DNA from: CABQCM01 sp965145485
GTDB lineage: Bacteria; Bacillota; Clostridia; Oscillospirales; Acutalibacteraceae
DNA length: 24,960 nucleotides
Direction of reading: 5' to 3'
NCBI GenBank assembly: GCA_965145485.1
Contig: CBCTCU010000041.1
Coordinates: 1-24,960 of the forward strand
Both the position numbers and the translations under genes were made by a program. Positions 14,713-22,045 of this stretch are shown here, in pieces (within the stretch, counting starts at the first letter, position 1; every line of letters starts with the position of its first letter). Under the pieces are notes generated by a model. The model did no database searches. It worked only from the letters and a program-made list of their open reading frames with translations, and was not told the origin of the DNA.

Positions 14713-15957
14713 TTGGACAGTTATTCCATCGCCAGGGAACAATACGCCAGCGTAGGGGTGGATACCGAGCAGGCCATCGAGCGTCTGGCGGGTACCCCCC
14801 TTTCCATCCACTGCTGGCAGGGGGACGATATCCGGGGCTTTGAGTCGGATCAGGCCTTGTCGGGCGGCATCCAGGTCACCGGCAACACCCCTGGCCGGGC
14901 CCGCAACCCGCAGGAGCTGATGCAGGATATGGACGAGGTGCTGCGCCTTGTCCCGGGAAAGCGCCGCATCAACCTCCATGCCATCTACGCGATCCCGGAT
15001 GGGGGAGGTGTTGGACGCGACGCCCTCGAATACCGCCACTTTTCCCCCTGGGTGGATTTCGCCCGGGAGCGGGGCCTGGGAGTGGACTTCAACCCTACCC
15101 TGTTTTCCCACCCCAAGGCCGATTCGGGGTACACCCTCTCGAGCGCGGACGAATCCATCCGGCGTTTCTGGATCGATCACTGCAAGGCCACCCGTAAGCT
15201 GTCGGCCCGCATCGGCCGGGAGCTGGGAAGCCCCTGCCTGCACAACCTCTGGATCGCCGACGGGGCCAAGGAGGCGCCGGTCGACCGGTTATCCCCCCGC
15301 TTACGGCTCAAGCGGTCGCTCGATGAGATTTTCGCGGTCGAATATGACGAGGGCGAACTGATCGATTCCCTTGAATCCAAGCTGTTCGGCATTGGGCTGG
15401 AAGCCTATACGGTGGGCAGCCTGGAGTTTTACCTCAGCTACGCCGCGCGAGGACGGGCGCTCTGCCTGCTCGACAACGGGCATTATCATCCCACCGAGCA
15501 GGTGGCGGACAAAATTTCCTCCCTGCTTTGCTTTTTTGACCGTCTGGCCCTCCATCTGACCCGCCCCATGCGGTGGGACAGCGATCATGTGGTGCGCCTC
15601 AATGATGAAATCCGCGACATCGCCGGGGAGCTGGTTGCCTGCGGCGCACTGGAGCGTACCTGCATCGGGCTGGACTTCTTTGACGCGAGCTTTAACCGCA
15701 TCGCCGGCTGGGTGATCGGCGCGAGGAGCGCGCAAAAGGCCATCCTGTCGGCTCTGCTCACCCCGTATGAGCGGCTGCGCGCTTTGGAAGCCCAGGGCGA
15801 CGCCGCTACCCTCATGGCCTTGCAGGAGGAGCTCAAGGGCTATGCGTGGGGTGCGGTCTGGGATGAGTTCTGCCGCCGTCAGGGTGTGCCGGTGGGATGC
15901 GATTATATGAAAGAAATCGCGCGGTATGAGTCGGAGGTCCTCTCAGCGCGCGATTAA
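14713..15957 (+). CDS. rhaA: L-rhamnose isomerase (RhaA)
   Basis: Interconverts L-rhamnose and L-rhamnulose, the first step of rhamnose use; a cytoplasmic metal-dependent TIM-barrel tetramer. It has 414 residues from the TTG at 14713, which has AAAGGA 8 bases upstream. An in-frame ATG at 14704 would abut that ribosome binding site and is less likely. Metal-site residues appear where expected: Glu221, Asp254 (LLDNGHYHP), His281, Asp289 and Asp291 (RWDSDH), and Asp321 (GLDFFDASFNR). SIHCWQGDD near the start and FNPTLFSHPKADSGYTLS are family hallmarks. The length matches E. coli RhaA closely. It lies between rhaB and rhaD on the same strand; rhaD starts 103 bases later. Confidence 0.95.
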   Translation: MDSYSIAREQYASVGVDTEQAIERLAGTPLSIHCWQGDDIRGFESDQALSGGIQVTGNTPGRARNPQELMQDMDEVLRLVPGKRRINLHAIYAIPDGGGVGRDALEYRHFSPWVDFARERGLGVDFNPTLFSHPKADSGYTLSSADESIRRFWIDHCKATRKLSARIGRELGSPCLHNLWIADGAKEAPVDRLSPRLRLKRSLDEIFAVEYDEGELIDSLESKLFGIGLEAYTVGSLEFYLSYAARGRALCLLDNGHYHPTEQVADKISSLLCFFDRLALHLTRPMRWDSDHVVRLNDEIRDIAGELVACGALERTCIGLDFFDASFNRIAGWVIGARSAQKAILSALLTPYERLRALEAQGDAATLMALQEELKGYAWGAVWDEFCRRQGVPVGCDYMKEIARYESEVLSARD

Positions 15958-16060
15958 GGCAATGCCCGGCGTCGCTAAGCGATGCGCGCCGGCGCCAGAC
16001 TGCACACCAGCCTGTCTGGCTTTTGGCGGGTGCAGCAAGTAATCGAAAGGATGACATGAT

Positions 16061-16891
16061 ATGAATATATTGGATCTGCCCTTTCTACGCTCGGCCGTCG
16101 GTATGGCCCATGAGGGCTACACCCGCGGCTGGCACGAGCGCAATGGGGGCAATCTGTCCTACCGGCTGCAGGCATCCGAGGCGGCCGCGGCACGCGAGGG
16201 ATTTGCCCCCCGCGAATGGGAGCCGGTCGGCGCCAGCGTCCCCTCGTTGGGCGGAGAAACCTTCCTTGTCTCCGGCACAGGCCGGTATATGGGGAATGTA
16301 CTCCGTCAGCCCGCATCCACCCTGGGGCTGATTGAGCTTGACGAAGCGGGCGAGCGCTACCGGGTCGTTTGGGGCCTTGAGGGGGAGGGGCGGCCGACCA
16401 GCGAGCTGCCCTCCCATCTGATGAATCACGCGGTGAAAAAGCGGGTGTCGGGCGGGCGGCACCGGGTGATCTACCACGCTCATCCGGCCAACGTCATCGC
16501 GTTGACCTTTGTGCTTCCCCTCGACGACAAGACCTTTACCCGCGAGCTGTGGAGCACCATGACCGAATGCCCGGTGGTTTTTCCCAGCGGGGTTGGCGTG
16601 GTGCCCTGGATGGTCCCCGGCGGGCGGGAGATCGCTTTGGCCACCTCCCGCCTGATGGAGGATTACGACGTAGCCATATGGGCCCATCACGGCCTGTTTT
16701 GCTCGGGGGAGGATTTCGACTCCACCTTTGGGCTGATGGACACGGTGGAAAAATCGGCCGAGGTGCTCGTGAAGGTGCTGTCCATGGGGGGAAAACGCCA
16801 GGGGATGACCAGCGACGATCTGCGCGCGGTCGCGCGGGATTTTGGGCTGTCGCTGCCCGAGCGTTTTCTCGACCCGGCTGGCGGGCGGTGA
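16061..16891 (+). CDS. rhaD: Rhamnulose-1-phosphate aldolase (RhaD)
   Basis: A zinc-dependent class II aldolase that cleaves L-rhamnulose 1-phosphate into dihydroxyacetone phosphate and L-lactaldehyde, the third step. It has 276 residues, the usual size. The catalytic Glu115 is in SELPSHLMNH. Zinc ligands are His139 and His141 (IYHAHPANV), with the third in WAHHGLF (His209 or His210). The N-terminal ERNGGNLSYRL and FLVSGTGRYMGN form the phosphate-binding region. AAGGA lies 9 bases before the ATG. Its last 17 codons are the first copy of a three-copy tandem repeat that continues downstream. The C-terminus in this copy looks native to the family, so rhaD is probably the source of the repeat. 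Confidence 0.94.
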   Translation: MNILDLPFLRSAVGMAHEGYTRGWHERNGGNLSYRLQASEAAAAREGFAPREWEPVGASVPSLGGETFLVSGTGRYMGNVLRQPASTLGLIELDEAGERYRVVWGLEGEGRPTSELPSHLMNHAVKKRVSGGRHRVIYHAHPANVIALTFVLPLDDKTFTRELWSTMTECPVVFPSGVGVVPWMVPGGREIALATSRLMEDYDVAIWAHHGLFCSGEDFDSTFGLMDTVEKSAEVLVKVLSMGGKRQGMTSDDLRAVARDFGLSLPERFLDPAGGR

Positions 16892-17022
16892 GGGATGCCC
16901 TCCCAGCAAAAGATTTGGTGCGAAAAGGGCTGGGCCGCCGTGCGGGCCACGGGCTTCTGGTGGACTGCGGCCAATCCGTGCAAGACGGCCTTGGCAACAG
17001 CGCCGGGTGGCGGAGGCCACGC

Positions 17023-17077
17023 GGATTTTGGGCTGTCGCTGCCCGAGCGTTTTCTCGACCCGGCCAGCGGGCGGTGA
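17023..17077 (+). pseudogene. Second copy of the rhaD C-terminal coding end
   Basis: A detached repeat of the final rhaD codons, ending in TGA. A 60-codon frame starting with ATG at 16895 runs through the first spacer into this tail in the same frame. GGTGAGGG directly abuts that ATG, so translation is doubtful. It is regarded as a duplication product. Confidence 0.6.
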
Positions 17078-17210
17078 AGGATGCCCTCCCAGCAAAAGAT
17101 TTGGTGCGAAAAGGAGCTGGGGCCGCTGTGCGGGCTGCGGGCTTCTGGTGGACTGCGGCCAATCCGTGCAAGACGGCCTTGGCAACAGCGCCGGGTGGCG
17201 GAGGCCACGC

Positions 17211-17265
17211 GGATTTTGGGCTGTCGCTGCCCGAGCGTTTTCTCGACCCGGCCAGCGGGCGGTGA
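17211..17265 (+). pseudogene. Third copy of the rhaD C-terminal coding end
   Basis: A second detached copy of the rhaD tail, again ending in TGA. After it, the spacer decays and loses similarity by about 17350. From there to 17512 I see no gene, only an AT-richer stretch leading to the ribosome binding site of the next gene. Confidence 0.6.
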
Positions 17266-17528
17266 AGGACGACCTCCCAGCAAAAGATTTGGTACGAAAC
17301 TGAGGCCGCCGTGCGGGCTGTGGGCTTCTGCATGGATTGCGGGCTTCCAGTCGCACTAGACCGGCTTAAGCTATGACGGCGGCTGGATGAAACATGCAGT
17401 TTTTCCATGTGGATTCGTGTCTGTGCCGCGGGCCCCTCGGATGCGCCGGCGGCGCTGTGTAGTGATATAAAGTTAAAACGGGTTGACCTGATTCTGACAA
17501 CCAAAATAGCATAAGGAGCGTGATCGCC

Positions 17529-20500
17529 ATGCTGTATCCCAAATCCAAGCTTCCACTCGATCCTAAGGAGTTTGCCGCCCCGTCGAGCGAATACCGCGCC
17601 GCCCCCTTCTGGGCCTGGAACTGCGCGCTCGAGCGGCAGACCCTGCTGCGCGAGATCGACGTCATGCGCCGGATGGGGATGGGAGGTTTTTTCATGCATC
17701 CCCGGGTGGGTATGCGCACCCCCTATCTGTCCGACGACTTCTTCCAGCTGGTGGAGGACTGCGCCGACGAGGCCCAGCGGCAGGGGATGCTGTCCTATCT
17801 ATACGACGAGGATAAGTGGCCGTCCGGCTATGCGGGCGGGATGGTGACCAGGCAGGTTCGCTACCGTCAGAAATACCTCTGCCTGTCGCCCGACCCGGCG
17901 GCAGGGGGCATGAGCATCGGGGCGGATACCAATGCGACGGCTTCGGATGACGCGAGGCGGGGCGACGCCCTTTTCCTGGGCGCGTATGCGGTCGAGCTGG
18001 ACGAAGCGGGCTTCCTGACCGGTTACCAAAAACTGCCCGAATCGGCCGCCCCGGGCGACGGGGTGTGGTTTGCCCACCTTTGTACCTGCGAGCCCAACGA
18101 GTGGTATAACAACCAAACCTATGTGGACACCCTTTGCAAAGAGGCCATCGAGGAGTTTGCCGCGCTGACCCATGAGCGATACCGGCAGCGGGTAGGGGAT
18201 CGCTTTGGCCAGGGCGTGCCCGCCATCTTTACCGACGAGCCGCAGACCTTTCCGCGCCAGCGCCTGCCCCATCCCTTCCACCGCGGGCCGGTCTGCATTC
18301 CCTTTACCACCGATTTTGAGGATACCTTTCGAGATACCTACGGCTATTCTCTGCTCGACCGCCTGCCCGAGCTATTCTGGGATTTTAAGGGCGGCGCGCC
18401 CTCCCGGGCAAGGTACCACTATCACGACCACGCGACCGAGCGGTTTGCCTCGGCCTTTGCCGACACGCTGGGAGCCTGGTGCGATCAAAACGGGCTTTTG
18501 CTGACAGGGCATATGATGGAGGAGCCGACCCTGCGCTCCCAGACCAACATGGTGGGGGAGGCCATGCGCTCCTATCGGGGGTTTGGCCTGCCGGGGATCG
18601 ACCTGCTGTGCGACGCGAGGGAGCTGAGCACGGCCAAGCAGTGCCAGAGCGCGGCCCATCAGTATGGGCGCGAGGGAATGCTCAGCGAGTTGTATGGCGT
18701 GACCGGCTGGGATTTTCCATTTTGCGACCACAAGCTGCAGGGGGACTGGCAGGCGGCGCTGGGGGTCACCCTGCGGGTGCCCCACCTCTACTGGGTGTCG
18801 ATGGAGGGGGAGGCCAAACGGGACTATCCGGCCAGCATCGGGCACCAATCCCCCTGGTATGAGCAGTACCCGATGGTGGAGGATCATTTTGCCCGCCTCA
18901 ACACTGCCCTGACGCGGGGGACGCCCCATGTGCGGGTCGGGGTGATCCATCCCATTGAGAGCCTCTGGCTCCGCTGGGGGCCACAAGAGACCAACCGCGC
19001 CGGCTGCGAGGGGATGGAGGAGCGGTTCCAATCGGTGATAAACTGGTTGCTGTACGGCCTGATCGACTTTGACTTCCTCTGCGAATCCCTCCTGCCCCAG
19101 CTTTACCGGCAGACGCAGGACGGCCGTCTGCATGTGGGGGAGATGGCCTATGACGTCATCGTCGTGCCCTCCTGCACGACCCTGCGGGGGACGACGGTCG
19201 ATATGCTCGAGCAATTCGTCGCGCGCGGCGGGCGGGTGATCTTTGCGGGGAAGGCCCCCTGTATGGTGGATGCGTCCCCCTCCGACCGCCCCGGGGCCCT
19301 GGCGCAGGCAGCACAGCATGTCCCCTGGGAACGGGAGGCGCTGCTTGACGCGCTGGATGAGGTGCGGGAGCTGGACATCCGCACCCCGCAGGGGGAGAGG
19401 AGCGACAACCTGATTTATCAGATGCGCGACGACGGCGGGCGCTGGCTGTTTGTCAGCCATGTGCGCGCCCCCGCCAGCCCCGACGATCCGCCGGCCGAGC
19501 GGTATATCCTGTCGATTGCAGGAAGGTGGAAGGTCACCCTTTTCGACACCCTGAGCGGGGAAACAGCCCCCCTGCCGTCCGTCGAGGAGGGGGATACGAC
19601 CCGTGTGGAATGGAGCTGCTATTGCCATGACAGCCTGCTGCTGCGCCTGGATGCGGAGGAAAGCGCCGCCTCTGGCTGCGGGAGAGCGCAGGATGCCGGA
19701 GCCTGCCCCGCGCCCAGCCGTGCCGGAGGGATAACGCCGCCGCTGCATACCAAAGCCATAGCCGCCGGGGAGGATGCGCTTGCGGTCACGCTCAGCGAGC
19801 CCAACGCGCTGCTGCTCGACCAGGCCGAGTGGCGGCTGGACGGCGGCGCCTGGCAGCACAAAGAGGACCTTCTGTTCATTGACAACAAGGTGCGCGATCT
19901 CCTCTCCCTGCCCCGGCGGTGCAATTCGGCCGCCCAGCCCTGGCTGTGGCCCGATCTGCCTGAAAACAACACCCTGACCCTGCGCATGAGCGTAACCAGC
20001 GCCATGGCGTTGGAGGGCGTGCGCCTGGCTCTGGAGCATCCGGAAAGGGTTGAAATTTGCGTCAACGGCCGCAGGGTGGAATCCCGGCCCGACGGCTGGT
20101 ATGTCGACGAGGCCATCCGCACCGTGCCCCTGCCGCCCATTCCGGCGGGGGAGACCGAGCTGCTGCTGACCATGCCCTTTGGCATTCAGACGGCGGTGGA
20201 ATGGTGCTATCTGCTGGGGGATTTCGGCGTGGAGCTGGGGGCTCATCGCGCCGTGCTGACCGCGCCGGTGCGCTCCCTTCGCTTTGGCGATATCGTCGGG
20301 CAGGGGCTTCCCTTTTACACTGGAAACGTGATTTACCACGCCGCCCTTGAGGCGCCCGGCTCCCCCTGTGTTTTGCGCGCACCGTCCTTCCGCGCCCCCG
20401 TATTGGGGGTGGCGCTCGACGGCGAACCGGTGGGCCGCATTGCGTTTGCGCCCTACCGGCTGGCGCTCGGCGCTCCGGCCAGGGGCGATCACCGGCTGGA

Positions 20501-20669
20501 CATCACCCTTTACGGCAACCGGCACAACGGCTTCGGGCCGGTGCATTCTCTCGATACGTCCATTCGGGGGTATGGCCCGGGATGGTGGTTTACGCAGGGG
20601 GAGGCACGCAGCAGCGAGTACCAGCTGCGTCCCAACGGCATTCTTCTGCCGCCGGTCGTGGAATGGTGA
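17529..20669 (+). CDS. Large glycoside hydrolase, probable alpha-L-rhamnosidase-like (GH106-related)
   Basis: A 1046-residue protein with no signal peptide, so probably cytoplasmic. The N-terminal part (about 22-104) has APFWAWN, MGGFFMHPRVGMRTPYLSDD and YLYDEDKWPSGYAGG, a pattern of GH106-type and related uncharacterised hydrolases. FTDEPQ (Asp236/Glu237) and GMLSELYG (Glu387) are candidate catalytic acids. About 450-640 forms a GATase-like domain (YDVIVVPSCTTLRG, FVARGGRVIFAGKAP). The C-terminal ~150 residues look like a sugar-binding beta-sandwich. The start is the ATG at 17529, with AAGGAG 10 bases upstream; a GTG three codons earlier is too close to it. Position after rhaBAD suggests release of rhamnose from imported glycosides. 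The family assignment is from motif pattern only. Confidence 0.75.
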   Translation: MLYPKSKLPLDPKEFAAPSSEYRAAPFWAWNCALERQTLLREIDVMRRMGMGGFFMHPRVGMRTPYLSDDFFQLVEDCADEAQRQGMLSYLYDEDKWPSGYAGGMVTRQVRYRQKYLCLSPDPAAGGMSIGADTNATASDDARRGDALFLGAYAVELDEAGFLTGYQKLPESAAPGDGVWFAHLCTCEPNEWYNNQTYVDTLCKEAIEEFAALTHERYRQRVGDRFGQGVPAIFTDEPQTFPRQRLPHPFHRGPVCIPFTTDFEDTFRDTYGYSLLDRLPELFWDFKGGAPSRARYHYHDHATERFASAFADTLGAWCDQNGLLLTGHMMEEPTLRSQTNMVGEAMRSYRGFGLPGIDLLCDARELSTAKQCQSAAHQYGREGMLSELYGVTGWDFPFCDHKLQGDWQAALGVTLRVPHLYWVSMEGEAKRDYPASIGHQSPWYEQYPMVEDHFARLNTALTRGTPHVRVGVIHPIESLWLRWGPQETNRAGCEGMEERFQSVINWLLYGLIDFDFLCESLLPQLYRQTQDGRLHVGEMAYDVIVVPSCTTLRGTTVDMLEQFVARGGRVIFAGKAPCMVDASPSDRPGALAQAAQHVPWEREALLDALDEVRELDIRTPQGERSDNLIYQMRDDGGRWLFVSHVRAPASPDDPPAERYILSIAGRWKVTLFDTLSGETAPLPSVEEGDTTRVEWSCYCHDSLLLRLDAEESAASGCGRAQDAGACPAPSRAGGITPPLHTKAIAAGEDALAVTLSEPNALLLDQAEWRLDGGAWQHKEDLLFIDNKVRDLLSLPRRCNSAAQPWLWPDLPENNTLTLRMSVTSAMALEGVRLALEHPERVEICVNGRRVESRPDGWYVDEAIRTVPLPPIPAGETELLLTMPFGIQTAVEWCYLLGDFGVELGAHRAVLTAPVRSLRFGDIVGQGLPFYTGNVIYHAALEAPGSPCVLRAPSFRAPVLGVALDGEPVGRIAFAPYRLALGAPARGDHRLDITLYGNRHNGFGPVHSLDTSIRGYGPGWWFTQGEARSSEYQLRPNGILLPPVVEW

Positions 20670-20673
20670 TCGT

Positions 20674-20696
20674 GGTCTCCGGCTGAGTCGGAGACC
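20674..20696 (+). terminator. Hairpin after the glycoside hydrolase gene
   Basis: GGTCTCCG (20674-20681) and CGGAGACC (20689-20696) form an 8-bp stem five bases past the stop. There is no T-run, so it may be only a weak or factor-assisted terminator. The following ~190 bases hold no gene; they include a short direct repeat (TACTGAAAT-TATGA-type, 20742-20760 and 20791-20809). Confidence 0.4.
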
Positions 20697-20885
20697 TAAG
20701 CAACACCAAAAGAGGCTGGCACCGGCAAGCATCGTATGATGTACTGAAATATGATTTCGCGTGCTGCCATTGCCTTACCGCTCCTATGTTTACTGAAATT
20801 ATGACTCGCTATTGCTCCATGCTGGAAGCGAAAGCTGTTTTAGGGGATACCTCTGTGCGTGGAACGGGAAGTTTCCCAAACAACA

Positions 20886-20920
20886 AAATGCCGCCTGAAT
20901 GACCAATTCAGACGGCATTT
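20886..20920 (-). terminator. Terminator of the transporter gene
   Basis: Arms 20886-20900 and 20906-20920 pair over 15 positions with one mismatch. On the minus strand they are followed by TGTTGTTT. It begins directly after the transporter stop. Confidence 0.8.
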
Positions 20921-20921
20921 C

Positions 20922-22034
20922 CTATGCAAAAAAGCGCTGCCAATAGCCCGCGATCAAGAGAACCAGTATGACGATGGGCAGCACGTCGCTGACATAGACT
21001 CTGGCCCAGCATGGAAAGCGGATGTCCCGACCGGTGTTCGCCTCATTCAAAAAGCCCTCCCATCCCCAGCCCGAACGGCTGGTGCAAAAAAAGAGGTAGC
21101 CCAGGCTGCCGAGCGGCAAAAGGTTGTCCGATACCAGAAAATCCTCCAGGTCCTGAATGGTGCTGCCCGGGCCCATGGGCTGGATGAAGGACAGCAGATT
21201 ATACCCCAGCGCGCAGGGAAGCGAAAGGAGGGACACCAGCAGCAGGTTGATCCCCACCGAACGCCTGCGGGAGAAGCCGAAGCGATCCATCCAAAAGCGG
21301 ATGAGGTTCTCAAATACGGCGATGATGGTGGACAGCGCGGCAAAGCTTAAAAAGAGAAAGAATAGAGCGCCGAAGAACCGGCCGCCCGGCATTTGCTGAA
21401 AAACGCCCGGCAGGGTGACAAAAACCAGTCCTGGGCCCTCTCCCGGGTCAACGCCGAAGGCAAAACAGGCGGGGAAAAAGATCAGGCCCCCGAGCAAGGC
21501 GACGGCGGTGTCGAGAAGGCAGACGGTGACCGATTCCCCCAGCAGGGTGCGTTCCTTCCCGATATAGCTGCCAAAGACGGCCATCGAGCCAATGCCCACG
21601 CTCAAGGTAAAAAAAGCCTGCCCCATCGCCGCAAAGAGGGTATCGGCCAGCCCGTTGGACATCAGGCGGCCAAAGTCGGGCAGCAGGTAGAAAGCCACCC
21701 CCTCCCAGGCGCCCGGCAGGGTCAGGCTGCGCACGCACAGAACCACCAGCAGGAGGAACAGGCAGCTCATCATAGCCTTGGTGACCTTCTCCACCCCTTT
21801 TTGCAGGCCGAAGCTGCATACCAGAAACCCCAGAAAAACGCTCAGCAGCATCCAGAATACCATTTGTGCCGGGCTGTGCAGCAGATGTTCAAAGGCTTGG
21901 CCGGCGGCATGCGCCGCGGCGGCCGTCTCAAACTCGCCGCGCAGCATCTTGACGATATAGGCGAGCATCCATCCCCCTACGGTGGTGTAAAACATCATCA
22001 GCAGATAATTGCCCGCCACGGCGGGGATGGTCAT
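20922..22034 (-). pseudogene. Sodium:neurotransmitter symporter family transporter, 5'-truncated
   Basis: The frame encodes 370 residues with many hydrophobic helices and the family segment GNYLLMMFYTTVGGWMLAY at its very start, a region that normally corresponds to about the third helix. Intact bacterial SNF/NSS transporters have about 450 residues. Here roughly the first 80-90, with helices 1-2 and much of the sodium and substrate site, are missing. The rest (KGVEKVTKAMMSCLFLLL, MGQAFFTLSVGIGSMAVFGSY, FFLFLSFAALSTIIAVFE) is intact and without stops, so the truncation looks recent. The truncation point coincides with the 3' end of a serine recombinase gene, and the stop and start share one base (TGATG). 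The remnant could be translated by reinitiation, but would probably not transport. Confidence 0.82.
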
Positions 22035-22045
22035 CAGATGCCATT
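22025..22045. mobile_element. Left boundary of an integrative element in the transporter gene
   Basis: Transporter coding similarity begins within a few codons of the recombinase stop, so the chromosome-element junction should lie here. TnpX/TndX-type recombinases use a GA core dinucleotide, and GA occurs in the TGATGACC sequence at the junction. The other end is not in the window, so the exact core and the element length (at least 2.9 kb) are unknown. Confidence 0.65.

Larger units (their letters stand above)
16837..17350 (+). repeat. Triplicated rhaD 3' end plus downstream spacer
   Basis: Three direct copies start at 16837 (186 bp), 17023 (188 bp) and 17211 (about 140 bp recognisable). Each opens with the last ~17 codons of rhaD and its TGA (stops end at 16891, 17077 and 17265), followed by a conserved spacer. 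The duplicated tails read DFGLSLPERFLDPASGR, one residue different from the rhaD copy. The complete spacers contain a long hairpin (16974-17026 and 17162-17214). In it ATCCG pairs with CGGAT, GGCCT with AGGCC and CGCC with GGCG. Identity between units is very high, implying recent amplification. Confidence 0.9.

Noticed and set aside
16837..17350. CRISPR-like array
   Set aside because: Units are ~187 bp and contiguous, with coding ends and no unique spacers; no cas genes are nearby.
17483..17512. Promoter TTGACC-18-TAGCAT before the glycoside hydrolase
   Set aside because: A start from it would fall after or on the ribosome binding site, so the leader would be too short.
16085..17699. Several long frames on both strands across rhaD and the repeat array
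   Set aside because: They owe their length and internal repetition to the triplicated DNA and GC bias. None has a ribosome binding site or a family match.
18372..20732. 786-codon minus-strand frame opposite the glycoside hydrolase
   Set aside because: High GC content removes stop codons from the antisense frame; the sequence is Pro/Arg/Gly-rich and without domains.
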